Shown: positions 5,993 to 14,021, counted from the first letter of the stretch. The stretch is DNA of 16,359 nt from Thermoflexus sp040289485 (GCF_040289485.1 NZ_PSLG01000049.1:1-16359), one strand, 5' to 3'. Numbers and translations: made by a program. Notes: generated by a model from the sequence alone, not told the origin.

Positions 5993-8461
5993 CTATCCCT
6001 CCATAATGAGGGCGGGCGGCGGGGTGAGGGCCTCGATCCCCTTCGGGCGGAAGACCAGCCCCTCCCCTTCCATGTCGATCACCACCGTGTCCCCGGGCTG
6101 GAAGCGGCCGGCCAGCATGCCCTCGGAGAGGGCGTCCTCCACCATGTTCTGGATCACCCGGCGCAGCGGCCGGGCCCCGTATTCGGGATCGTAGCCCTTG
6201 TCGGCCAGGAAGGCCTTGGCCGCCGGGGTGACCTCGATGGCCAGGCGGTGCTCCTTGAGGCGCTCCGCCACCTTGCCCAGTTCCAGGTCCACGATCTTGA
6301 GGATGTCCTCCCGGCTCAGCGGCCGGAAGACCACGATCTGGTCCACCCGGTTGAGGAACTCGGGTCGGAAGACCTTGCGCAGTTCGTTGAGGAGCTTCTC
6401 CCGCATCTCCCGGTAGCGCCGTTCCAGGTCCGCCTCCTCCTGGCGCTGGGTCGGGAAGCCCAGGTGGGCTTTCCGGATGGTCTCGGCGCCGATGTTCGAG
6501 GTCATGATGATGATCGTGTTGCGGAAGTCCACTTTGCGGCCCCGGGCGTCCGTCAGTCGACCCTCCTCCATGATCTGGAGGAGCATGTTGAAGACATCGG
6601 GGTGAGCCTTCTCGATCTCGTCGAAGACGACGATGCAGTAGGGCCGGCGGCGGACGTATTCAGTCAGTTGCCCGGCGTCCTCATAGCCCACATAGCCCGG
6701 GGGCGCCCCGACCAGGCGGGAGACGTTGTGCCGCTCCATGAACTCCGACATGTCCAACTGGAGCAGGGCGTCCTCGGACCCGAAGAGGAACTCCGCCAGG
6801 GCCTTGGTGAGTTCGGTCTTGCCCACCCCCGTCGGCCCCAGGAAGATGAAGGAGCCGATGGGACGGCGAGGGTCCTTCAGGCCAGCCCGGGCCCGCCGCA
6901 CCGCCCGGGAGATCACGCTGATGGCCTCGTCCTGCCCCACGATGCGTTTCTTGAGTTCCTCCTCCATCTGGAGCAGGCGCTGGGACTCATCCCCGGCGAT
7001 ACGGCTGACGGGGATGCCCGTCCACATGGAGACGACCTCGGCGATGTCCTCGGCGGTGACCTTGGGGCCCTCCTCGATCTCGCTGCGCATGCGCAGCTGC
7101 TGGAGCTGGCTCTGGAGTTCCTCCTCGCGAGCCCTCAAGTCGTTCGCGTCCTCATAACGACGCTCGGCCAGGGCCTCCTCCCGCTCCCGCTGCACGCTCC
7201 GCAACTCCGTGTAAACCTTCTGGAGGCTGGGCCAGCGGGAGGCCTTATACATGCGAACCCGGGCCGCCGCCTCGTCGATCAGGTCGATGGCCTTGTCGGG
7301 GAGGTAGCGCTCGGGGATGTAGCGGGCCGAGAGCCGTGCCGCCGCCTCGATGGCCTCATCGGTGATGGTCAGTTTGTGGTGCTCCTCGTAGCGGTGACGG
7401 ATGCCCCGCAGGATCTCGATGGTTTCCTCGATGGTGGGCTCCTCCACCACCACAGGCTGGAAGCGCCGCTCCAGGGCGGCGTCGCTCTCGATGTATTTGC
7501 GATACTCGTCAAAGGTGGTGGCACCGATGCACTGGATCTCGCCCCGGGCGAGGGCCGGCTTCAGGATGTTGGCCGCGTCCACCGCGCTGCCGGCCGCCCC
7601 CGCCCCCACCAGCATGTGCATCTCGTCGATGAACAGGATGCAGTCGGCGCTCTTGAGTTCCTCCAGCACCCGCTTCAGGCGCTCCTCGAACTGGCCCCGA
7701 TACATCGTCCCCGCCACCAGCGAGGCCACGTCCAACTGGAGGACCCGCTTGCTGAGCAAGGGCTCGGGGACCTCGCCGGCGACGATGCGCTGGGCCAGAC
7801 CCTCCACGATGGCCGTCTTGCCCACCCCCGGCTCCCCGATGAGGGCCGGGTTGTTCTTGGTGCGCCGGGAGAGGATCTGGATCACCCGCTCGATCTCTTG
7901 CTCCCGCCCGATCACCGGGTCCAGTTTCCCTTCCTCCGCCAGGGCGGTGAGGTCGATGGCCAACTGGTCCAGCAGCGGGGTCTTGGGCCGCTCCCGCCGA
8001 GGCCGGCTGGCGGCGGTGGTCTCCTGGATGGCCCGGTTGGTCTCCCGGCGGATCTGCTCCAGGGAGAGCCCCAGGCTCTTGAGGATGTCCACCGCCATGC
8101 CGTCCCCCAGCCGGACCAGGCCGAGCAAGAGGTGCTCGGTGCCGATGTAGTGATGGCCCATCCGCCGGGCCTCGTCCACCGCCAGCTCGATCACCCGACG
8201 GATGCGGGGGGTGAGGTCGGGCTTGCTGTGGGGGGTGCGACGGCCGGGCCCCGACATGCGCAGGACCATCTCCTCCACCTTCTGGGGGGTGACCCCCAGA
8301 CGTCGGAGCACCTGGCCGGCGATGCCGTTCTCTTCTTTGACGAGGCCCAGGAGCAGGTGTTCGGTCCCGATGTAGGTGTGGTTCAGGCGTTCAGCCTCCT
8401 CCTGGGCCAACGCCAGCACCCGCCTCGCCCGCTGGGTGAAGCGATCCAACTTGCTGGACAC
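5993..8461 (-). CDS. clpC: ATP-dependent Clp protease ATP-binding subunit ClpC
   Basis: An 822-residue Hsp100 unfoldase that feeds substrates to ClpP. Domains in order: two Clp N-repeats (about 1-150, each with YIGTEHLLLGLV), AAA-1 with Walker A GEPGVGKT (K215) and Walker B ILFIDEMHML, a middle region with a UVR-type coiled coil (about 424-455, YEDANDLRAREEEL), AAA-2 with Walker A GPTGVGKT (K548), Walker B VVFDEIEKAHPD and sensor MTSNIG, and the C-terminal small domain. The ClpP-docking loop reads LGF (667-669), where Bacillus ClpC has VGF. GTG 8461 is preferred because GGAGG lies 5 nt upstream. A longer frame to 8506 adds 15 unconserved residues. No clpP or mcsA/mcsB/ctsR is adjacent, and I see no CtsR or CIRCE operator upstream. 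Confidence 0.97.
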   Translation of the reverse strand: MSSKLDRFTQRARRVLALAQEEAERLNHTYIGTEHLLLGLVKEENGIAGQVLRRLGVTPQKVEEMVLRMSGPGRRTPHSKPDLTPRIRRVIELAVDEARRMGHHYIGTEHLLLGLVRLGDGMAVDILKSLGLSLEQIRRETNRAIQETTAASRPRRERPKTPLLDQLAIDLTALAEEGKLDPVIGREQEIERVIQILSRRTKNNPALIGEPGVGKTAIVEGLAQRIVAGEVPEPLLSKRVLQLDVASLVAGTMYRGQFEERLKRVLEELKSADCILFIDEMHMLVGAGAAGSAVDAANILKPALARGEIQCIGATTFDEYRKYIESDAALERRFQPVVVEEPTIEETIEILRGIRHRYEEHHKLTITDEAIEAAARLSARYIPERYLPDKAIDLIDEAAARVRMYKASRWPSLQKVYTELRSVQREREEALAERRYEDANDLRAREEELQSQLQQLRMRSEIEEGPKVTAEDIAEVVSMWTGIPVSRIAGDESQRLLQMEEELKKRIVGQDEAISVISRAVRRARAGLKDPRRPIGSFIFLGPTGVGKTELTKALAEFLFGSEDALLQLDMSEFMERHNVSRLVGAPPGYVGYEDAGQLTEYVRRRPYCIVVFDEIEKAHPDVFNMLLQIMEEGRLTDARGRKVDFRNTIIIMTSNIGAETIRKAHLGFPTQRQEEADLERRYREMREKLLNELRKVFRPEFLNRVDQIVVFRPLSREDILKIVDLELGKVAERLKEHRLAIEVTPAAKAFLADKGYDPEYGARPLRRVIQNMVEDALSEGMLAGRFQPGDTVVIDMEGEGLVFRPKGIEALTPPPALIMEG

Positions 8462-8466
8462 AGCGT

Positions 8467-8471
8467 CCTCC
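8467..8471 (-). promoter_or_regulatory. Ribosome binding site of clpC
   Basis: GGAGG (minus strand) is 5 nt before GTG 8461. It sets the start at the conserved MSSKLDRFTQRARR rather than at 8506. Confidence 0.75.
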
Positions 8472-8520
8472 TTCGCGCCGACAGCAGGATATCCGGCGGC
8501 TGCCATCTCAATGCACCCTT

Positions 8521-8529
8521 AGTATAACA
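8521..8529 (-). promoter_or_regulatory. Extended -10 promoter of clpC
   Basis: On the minus strand the sequence is TGTTATACT, that is TG-n-TATACT, an extended -10 element. At the usual distance upstream there is no convincing -35 (about TAACCG), which fits an extended -10 promoter. The predicted leader is about 50 nt. Confidence 0.55.
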
Positions 8530-8633
8530 CGCCGCCCCTCTTTCGGTTAGTTTCCATAGATCCGCCCCGTCCCATCCCCTTGGACGGCCATAAGCCCCGC
8601 CAACCACCCCTTCCCCGGCCAGGCACCGATGGT

Positions 8634-8660
8634 AAAAGTGGGGCGCCACGGGCGCCCCAC
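8634..8660 (-). terminator. Rho-independent terminator of the S1 gene
   Basis: GTGGGGCGCC (8638-8647) and GGCGCCCCAC (8651-8660) form a perfect 10-bp stem with a 3-nt loop. On the minus strand the stem is followed directly by TTTT (8637-8634). It begins 33 nt after the S1 stop codon. This is the only hairpin in the window with a classical T-run. Confidence 0.72.
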
Positions 8661-8693
8661 CCTCGAAAGCGATGCGATGTCGGCGGCGGGGGA

Positions 8694-9899
8694 TCAGGAG
8701 GGCTCCGCCGGTTGGGATTCCTCCCCCGCCCGCAGGCGGGCCTGGGCCAGCTCCCAGTCCAGAGCGGCGTATTCCGGCGAGGCGACCCGGCGCAGGCTCA
8801 GGCCCAGGCGCCGGTTCTCCGGGTCGATGCGGATCAGCCGCACCACCAGTTCCTCTCCCTCGTGGACCACCTCCTTAGGATGGCCGACCCGATGCTCGGC
8901 CAGTTCCGAGATGTGGATGAGGCCCTCCACCCCCGGGAAGTCCTTCAGGGCGGCGAAGGCGCCGAAGTTGGCCAGCCGGGTGATCACCACCTCCACCAGT
9001 TGCCCCTCCCGCAGGCGAGAGATGGCCTGCTGCCACGGATCCGGCTCCACCCGCTTGCGGCTCAGGGCGATCCGCTTGCGCTCCCGGTCCACCCCGATCA
9101 CCTCCACCTCCACCTCCTGGCCGACCGAGAGCACCTCGCGGGGATGGTTCACTCGATGCCAGGACAGTTCACTGATGTGGATGAGGCCATCCGCCCCGCC
9201 CAGGTCGACGAAGGCCCCGAAGTCCGTCAGGCTGATCACCCGTCCCTTCACCCGCATCCCAGGCTGCAAGGTGGCCAGCAACTGCTCCTTCTGGCGCCGG
9301 CGGAGCTCCTGCTGGGCCGCTCGCTCCGAAAGGATCAGGCGGTCGGCCTCGGGGTTCACCTCGACGACCCGGACCCGGATCTTCTGCCCCACGCGGCGCT
9401 TGAGGCGTTGCTCCACCGGCAGTTTCTCCTCCCCTGGCTCCTGGGGGACCACCTGGGAGGCCGGGACGAAGCCCCGCAGCCGGCCCACCCGGACCACCAA
9501 GCCGCCCTTGTTATAACCGCTGACCGGGAGCTCCAGGATCTCGCCGCTCTGCATCAGTTGCTGGGCGTGTTGCCACTCCTCTTCCATCAGGGCCCGCCGC
9601 AGGGAGAGGAGGATGTTGCCGCTGCGGTCCTCGGGGTTCACCACCTCCACCTGAATGACATCTCCCTCCCGCAGGGCCTCTCGGATCTCGCGGGGCACGC
9701 GTTGCAGCTCGCGGCCGGTGATCACCCCCTCGGCCTTCATGCCGATGTCCACTAGGATCTCGGTGGAGGTGATGCGGACGATGGTGCCCTGCACGATGTC
9801 CCCCCGCTTCAGGGTGGTAGGGGACATCTCCAGCCATTCGCCCATCTCGGCCATGGCGTTGGCGTTCTCCGGGCGATCGTGCCGCGCCTCTTCGTTCAT
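8694..9899 (-). CDS. rpsA: Ribosomal protein S1-like RNA-binding protein, four S1 domains
   Basis: A 401-residue cytoplasmic protein that binds single-stranded mRNA and helps load it on the 30S subunit. Four S1 (OB-fold) repeats are at about residues 32-101, 118-192, 214-282 and 299-371. Repeats 3 and 4 carry the typical cores TDFGAFVDLGGADGLIHISE and NFGAFAALKDFPGVEGLIHI. Repeat 2 has SGYNKGGLVV. Repeat 1 is the most divergent, as usual for the ribosome-binding end. Four repeats, versus six in E. coli, is common outside Proteobacteria. I chose ATG 9899 because it precedes repeat 1 with a short acidic N-terminus. The frame stays open upstream into the glycosyltransferase gene, but that part lies in another gene and beyond the promoter. 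The only ribosome site is a distant GGGAG. It has its own promoter and terminator. Confidence 0.85.
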   Translation of the reverse strand: MNEEARHDRPENANAMAEMGEWLEMSPTTLKRGDIVQGTIVRITSTEILVDIGMKAEGVITGRELQRVPREIREALREGDVIQVEVVNPEDRSGNILLSLRRALMEEEWQHAQQLMQSGEILELPVSGYNKGGLVVRVGRLRGFVPASQVVPQEPGEEKLPVEQRLKRRVGQKIRVRVVEVNPEADRLILSERAAQQELRRRQKEQLLATLQPGMRVKGRVISLTDFGAFVDLGGADGLIHISELSWHRVNHPREVLSVGQEVEVEVIGVDRERKRIALSRKRVEPDPWQQAISRLREGQLVEVVITRLANFGAFAALKDFPGVEGLIHISELAEHRVGHPKEVVHEGEELVVRLIRIDPENRRLGLSLRRVASPEYAALDWELAQARLRAGEESQPAEPS

Positions 9900-9969
9900 C
9901 CCCGATCCGCTCCCACCGCCAGGTTCAGCCGCCGGGCGCCATCGGACCCGGCCTCCCCAACTTGCCCCC

Positions 9970-9998
9970 ATTATAGCCACAGGCAGGGAATCGGGCAA
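9970..9998 (-). promoter_or_regulatory. Strong sigma70 promoter of the S1 gene
   Basis: Minus strand: TTGCCC (9998-9993), a 17-nt spacer, TATAAT (9975-9970). The -10 is a perfect consensus and the spacing is ideal. It sits 17 nt downstream of the glycosyltransferase stop codon and gives a leader of about 60 nt. This is the best promoter in the window, which fits a highly expressed ribosomal protein. Confidence 0.75.
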
Positions 9999-10015
9999 AG
10001 CCCGCGCGCCGAGGG

Positions 10016-12277
10016 CTAGGGTGCGCGATCGTCCGACGGACCCGATGGGGCGCGGAGGGGCTCCTCCGGGGCCACGCGCAGGAATCCTAGGAAGGCCGCG
10101 CGCCACGGGGGGCGCTCCCCATGCGGCCCCGCCACCGGCGCCCGCTCGCCGTCCGGCCGGTAGAGGCCGGCCCACAGGGCATAGGTCCCGGGCGGGAAGC
10201 CCTCCGGAACCGCCAGGGGATGGGGATCCGCGAAGCGATCGCCCGGCTCCCACCAGCGGCTGGGCAGATCCCCCTGGGCGGGGGGGCCATCGTGCTGCAG
10301 CCGCGGGGGCTGCTCGGGATCCCCCAGATGCACGAAGATCCGCCACTCCTCCGCGGTGGCGGCCTCCACTTCCCAATAGAGGGTGACCGTGATCCGATCC
10401 CCCGGGTGGACGGCCTCCGGGATCTCCACGCCGATCAGCCGCGCCGGGCCGACCCGCCAATCCAGAGAGAAGGCAGGCGCCGACGGCGCCCGCCCCCGCA
10501 CCTTCCCTGCCTCCACGATCAGGTGGTCAACGGGCCGCCCATGGCCGTCCCGGATCGGAGCGATCCATCCGGTGGCGCGATCCCACAAGCCGATCTGCAG
10601 GCGGACCACGGTGGGGGCAGCGGAGCGCCGGCCCACGGGGATCTCATAGGGGTCGGCAAAGCGGAAGCCGGGCGGGCAATCCGTGGTGGAGAACAGGCCC
10701 CGATAGGGATGGCGATCGATCTGGGGGATCTCGACAGGTTGGGCCGTGGGCACCGGATGCAGGAAGATGCTCCACGGCTGTGGAGTGGGCCGCAGGCACT
10801 CCCAGAACAGGGTCAGGCGCAACGATCCCCCCGGCGTCGCCCGGCCGGGCTGGAGGGCGAGCAGGCGCAGGTGCTCGGCGAAGGTTGCGTCCACGACGCG
10901 GGCGCCCGCGGGCAGCGCGGTGAGGAAGGCGGGCCCGGAATAGGTGGGAAGGATGTAGCGCACCGGGGCGATCCAAGCGATCGCCATCCAGAGCACGGCT
11001 GGAAGCCAGAGCAGCCCCCGGCGATACCGAGGGGCCATCCGGAGGACGAAGGTCTCCCACCCCGTCCAGAGCATCGCGGCGATGGGTCCGATGGCCGGGA
11101 ACAGCAAACGCCCCTGGGAGGCGGCGGTGAGGGAGGTCCAGCGCACCAGGCCGGCGAAGACCAGCCCGGTGTAGGCCAGGCTGCCGGCCCAGAACGCCCG
11201 GTCCTCACCCCGGCGCCCCGCGGCGCCCAGCGCCATCCCCACGCCCGCCACCGCCAGGGCCAGCCAGATCTCCAAGAACATGTAAACAGGGGGATCCGCG
11301 GTGATGTTGAACCATCCCCACACGGCCCAGAAGGACCACATGAACCCCCGCCCCTCGGAGAGCAACTGCCCGATGGTGACCGTGCGCCGGCCGAAGATCT
11401 CCAGCATCACGTTCAAGCCAGTGGGGTCGCCATACAGCCGCAGGTTGCGGAGGAACCACCAACCGGCGATGAGACCGGCCAGCCCGTAAAGCAGCCCCGC
11501 CCCGAGGAGGAGATCCCGCAGGCCCACCCGACGGCGGACCCCCAGGGCCAGCAGGACGCTGGCGGCGAACGGCCACAACGCCAGCCCGCTGAGCTTGCTC
11601 AGGGGAGCCAGCCCGAGGAGCAGCCCAAGGAGGAGCCCGCGGCGCCAGGAAAACCCCTCCCGCCACAGGCGGGCCAGTTGCCACCAGGTCAGGGCAGAGA
11701 GGGCGTTCACTGCCACGTCGTTGTTCACCGCGCCCATCACAAAGGGGAACATGGGGTTCCAGGCCACCAGGGCCGTCGCCCCCAGCGCCCGGCGGGGATG
11801 CCACGGACTCAGGGTCCGGACCGCCCCATAGATCGCCAGCAAGGTGACCAGACCCATGCCCAGGGAGAACAGCCGCCAGAGGCGGAGGGTGAGAACCGCT
11901 CCTCGCCACGGGAACCGCTCCCACGAGCCATGGAGAGCCATGTTCTTGTTGGCCGGCAGGGAGGCGTCTCCCGGGGAAGGATGTCGGTTCTCCAGACGCA
12001 CCGCCTCCAGATCGTCCAGCGGCAGGCGCAGCCAGCGGGTCAGGGCGGCCACCATCGCGTAGTAGAGCGGCGGCTGGCTCCCCTCCTGGCGCCAGGGTGT
12101 GTCTTCCCCAGGCCGCTGTACCGGCAGCGATCCCCCCCGGGCCAGATGGGCGGCCATCCCCACGTGCCAGATCTCATCGGGCGTCTCGAAGAGGGGCGTC
12201 GCCCACTGGAACAGCAGCCCGATCATCCCGTAGGTGAGGAGCAGCAGGCCCAACCGCCTCTTCTCCCTCCGGCCCAA
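10016..12277 (-). CDS. Polytopic membrane glycosyltransferase (GT39/DUF2142-like) with two C-terminal beta modules
   Basis: About 753 residues. The first ~450 hold roughly ten or more hydrophobic segments, typical of GT-C glycosyltransferases that use lipid-linked sugars on the outer face of the membrane. The first outer loop has ETPDE (31-35), the acidic motif expected at the catalytic site, then HLARGGSLPVQ and EGSQPPLYY (65-73), all common in this family. After the membrane part come two related soluble beta-rich modules (about 466-590 and 605-735). Each has a phrase like GGSLRLTLFWE or GDRITVTLYWEVE, then a FLHP/FVHLGDPEQ strand, an FADP motif and a VRLQIGLWDR/YALWAGLYRP strand. This tail is familiar from Chloroflexota membrane glycosyltransferases. 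The start is unsure: TTG 12277 gives the longest frame and TTG 12253 is an alternative. The acceptor and donor are unknown. It stands alone on the minus strand. Confidence 0.82.
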   Translation of the reverse strand: MGRREKRRLGLLLLTYGMIGLLFQWATPLFETPDEIWHVGMAAHLARGGSLPVQRPGEDTPWRQEGSQPPLYYAMVAALTRWLRLPLDDLEAVRLENRHPSPGDASLPANKNMALHGSWERFPWRGAVLTLRLWRLFSLGMGLVTLLAIYGAVRTLSPWHPRRALGATALVAWNPMFPFVMGAVNNDVAVNALSALTWWQLARLWREGFSWRRGLLLGLLLGLAPLSKLSGLALWPFAASVLLALGVRRRVGLRDLLLGAGLLYGLAGLIAGWWFLRNLRLYGDPTGLNVMLEIFGRRTVTIGQLLSEGRGFMWSFWAVWGWFNITADPPVYMFLEIWLALAVAGVGMALGAAGRRGEDRAFWAGSLAYTGLVFAGLVRWTSLTAASQGRLLFPAIGPIAAMLWTGWETFVLRMAPRYRRGLLWLPAVLWMAIAWIAPVRYILPTYSGPAFLTALPAGARVVDATFAEHLRLLALQPGRATPGGSLRLTLFWECLRPTPQPWSIFLHPVPTAQPVEIPQIDRHPYRGLFSTTDCPPGFRFADPYEIPVGRRSAAPTVVRLQIGLWDRATGWIAPIRDGHGRPVDHLIVEAGKVRGRAPSAPAFSLDWRVGPARLIGVEIPEAVHPGDRITVTLYWEVEAATAEEWRIFVHLGDPEQPPRLQHDGPPAQGDLPSRWWEPGDRFADPHPLAVPEGFPPGTYALWAGLYRPDGERAPVAGPHGERPPWRAAFLGFLRVAPEEPLRAPSGPSDDRAP

Positions 12278-12334
12278 CGGAGCCCCCCGCAGGAGGATGG
12301 TCCTTTATGTTAACATGGCCCCGGCAGCCATCGG

Positions 12335-12355
12335 GGCGGGAGGGCTCCTCCCGCC
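12335..12355 (+). other. Perfect GC hairpin in the leader between divergent genes
   Basis: GGCGGGAGG (12335-12343) and CCTCCCGCC (12347-12355) form a perfect 9-bp stem with a 3-nt loop, 29 nt before ATG 12385. It lies between divergent genes, so it cannot be a terminator for either. It could be an operator or an mRNA leader structure. The rest of this 107-bp gap holds a 10-bp palindrome ATGTTAACAT at 12307-12316 and no clear promoter. Confidence 0.35.
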
Positions 12356-12384
12356 TGCCCGATCTGGAACCTTCCGGAGCGGTC

Positions 12385-12828
12385 ATGGCTTCTCCCAGGC
12401 GCCTGTGGAGGCTGTGGTCTTTCATCGCCCTCGTGCTGGGCCTCGGGCTGGCCGGGGGCGCCGTCTGGGCCCTGCGGCCCCGCTCGGAGCCCGAGACGGC
12501 AGCCCTCGCCCGCCGGGAACTGCGGGAAGCGGTCCGCCAGATGGACCTGTTCCTGGCCCTCTACCCCCAGGCCCCTGAGGCGGCTCGCGGCGCCCTCCAG
12601 CGGGCCGCCTCCGCCTTCGATCAGGCCGCCGGCCATCTGGCCCTCACCCGCCCGGCGGAGGTCTCCCGATGGCGCGCGGATTTCCAACGCCTGCAGGACC
12701 TGGCCGCCGCCGGCGCCCTCCCGGAGACGGTCCTTCCCCTGGCCCGATCCCTCCGGGAGGCCCTGCGCCGGCTGGCCCAGGAAGGATCCCCGATCGGGAG
12801 GGAACCCCCATGGCGGATCTGGATCTGA
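12385..12828 (+). CDS. Small single-pass membrane protein of unknown function
   Basis: 147 residues. A short basic N-terminus (MASPRRLWRLW) leads into one strong transmembrane helix (about 10-31, FIALVLGLGLAGGAVWAL). The remainder is a helical, Ala/Leu/Arg-rich soluble part that looks like an amphipathic bundle (ELREAVRQMDLFLALYPQ, AFDQAAGHLAL, VLPLARSLREALRRLAQE). Basic residues before the helix suggest the C-terminal part is outside. ATG 12385 has GGAG 5 nt upstream. Its last 19 nt overlap the start of the phosphoglycerate mutase gene in another frame, so the two are coupled. I do not recognise the family. Confidence 0.7.
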   Translation: MASPRRLWRLWSFIALVLGLGLAGGAVWALRPRSEPETAALARRELREAVRQMDLFLALYPQAPEAARGALQRAASAFDQAAGHLALTRPAEVSRWRADFQRLQDLAAAGALPETVLPLARSLREALRRLAQEGSPIGREPPWRIWI

Positions 12829-14021
12829 TCGCGGAACTGGCCACAGAAGGGACCACGAAGATCGTGCTGCTGGTGATGGATGGGCTCGGCGGGATGCCGG
12901 TGGCGCCCGGCGGGCCCACCGAACTGGAGGCCGCCCACACCCCCCACATGGACCGCCTGGCCGCCGAGGGGACCCTGGGCCTCCACATCCCGGTCCGGCC
13001 CGGCTTGGCCCCCGGCAGCGGCTATGCCCACCTGGCCCTCTTCGGTTACGACCCCCTGCGCTACCCGGTCGGCCGGGGCGTGCTGGAGGCGGTGGGCATC
13101 GGGTTCCCGCTGGGGCCCGGGGACGTAGCCGCCCGGGGCAACTTCGTCACCGTGGACGCGGAGGGCCGCATCATCGACCGCCGGGCCGGCCGCATCCCCA
13201 CCGAGGTCAACGTCCGTCTGGTCGAGCGCCTGCGGACCATCCGCCTGGAAGGCGTGGAGGTCTTCGTCGAGCCGGTGAAGGAGCACCGCTTCGTCCTCGT
13301 CCTGCGGGGCGAGGGCCTCTCGCCCGCCCTCACCGAGACCGACCCCGGCCAGACCGGAATGCCGCCCCGGCCGGTGCAAGCCCTCCGGCCGGAGGCGGAG
13401 CGGACCGCGGCGCTGCTCAACCGCTGGATCGAAGCCGCCCGGTCCCTCCTCGCCGACGCCCACCCGGCGAATATGGTCACTCTGCGTGGCTTCGACCGCA
13501 CGCCCCATCTGCCCTCCTTCCGGGAGGTTTATAAACTGCGGGCCGCCGCCGTGGCCACCTACCCGATGTATCGAGGGGTCGCCCGCCTGGTGGGCATGGA
13601 CGTCCTCGAGGTCCACGGGGAGCGCCCCGAGGACCTCTTCCGGGAGGCCGCCGCCCGATGGGAGGCCTACGATTTCTTCTTCATCCATATCAAGCCCACC
13701 GACAGCCGGGGGGAGGACGGCGATTTCGCTGCCAAGGTGCGGGTGATCGAGGCGGTGGACGCCGCCCTGCCCCTCCTGCTGGAGCGCCAGCCCGATGTGC
13801 TGGTCATCACAGGGGATCACTCCACCCCGGCGGCCTTACGGACCCACACATGGCATCCGGTGCCGGTGCTCCTCTGGGCGCCGCGCACCGCCCGCCCCGA
13901 CGGCGCGCCCGGGTTCGGGGAACGGGCCTGCCGGTCCGGCGGCCTGGGGATCTTCGCGGCCACCGACCTGATGCCGCTGATCCTCGCCCACGCCGGCCGC
14001 CTCTCCCGCCTGGGGGCCTGA
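12810..14021 (+). CDS. apgM: 2,3-bisphosphoglycerate-independent phosphoglycerate mutase, archaeal type
   Basis: A 403-residue metalloenzyme of the alkaline-phosphatase superfamily that interconverts 3- and 2-phosphoglycerate in glycolysis/gluconeogenesis. VLLVMDGLGG gives metal ligand D24. PGSGYAHLALFGYDP carries the serine that becomes phosphorylated (S70). ETDPGQTGMPP, YPMYRGVARLVGM, HIKPTDSRGEDGDF and ITGDHSTP (metal-binding Asp/His cluster) follow in the family order. Length fits the archaeal-type (aPGAM) group and is much shorter than the ~510-residue bacterial iPGM. Such genes are also common in Chloroflexota. After S70 the sequence has Gly where I recall Asp in many archaeal members. 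ATG 12810 has GGGAGG 8 nt upstream, inside the previous gene. Confidence 0.9.
   Translation: MADLDLIAELATEGTTKIVLLVMDGLGGMPVAPGGPTELEAAHTPHMDRLAAEGTLGLHIPVRPGLAPGSGYAHLALFGYDPLRYPVGRGVLEAVGIGFPLGPGDVAARGNFVTVDAEGRIIDRRAGRIPTEVNVRLVERLRTIRLEGVEVFVEPVKEHRFVLVLRGEGLSPALTETDPGQTGMPPRPVQALRPEAERTAALLNRWIEAARSLLADAHPANMVTLRGFDRTPHLPSFREVYKLRAAAVATYPMYRGVARLVGMDVLEVHGERPEDLFREAAARWEAYDFFFIHIKPTDSRGEDGDFAAKVRVIEAVDAALPLLLERQPDVLVITGDHSTPAALRTHTWHPVPVLLWAPRTARPDGAPGFGERACRSGGLGIFAATDLMPLILAHAGRLSRLGA

Noticed and set aside
6248..8527. 759-codon open frame on the plus strand opposite clpC
   Set aside because: The opposite strand encodes an unmistakable ClpC. The plus frame is rich in Leu/Gly/Asp/His/Arg with no family motif and is what high third-position GC produces. 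It has no ribosome site or promoter.
9900..10460. N-terminal extension of the S1 gene into the glycosyltransferase region
   Set aside because: It would add about 187 Gly/Ala/Arg/Pro-rich residues, lie upstream of a perfect -10/-35 promoter and overlap the glycosyltransferase gene on the same strand. ATG 9899 right before the first S1 repeat is far better.
10121..12313. 730-codon open frame on the plus strand opposite the glycosyltransferase
   Set aside because: Compositionally biased (Gln/Gly/Pro/Arg), with no motif, opposite a clear polytopic enzyme. GC artefact.
12307..12316. 10-bp palindrome ATGTTAACAT between the divergent genes
   Set aside because: It has an AT-rich core in a promoter gap, but a single copy of 10 bp with no -35 partner is not enough to call an operator or promoter.
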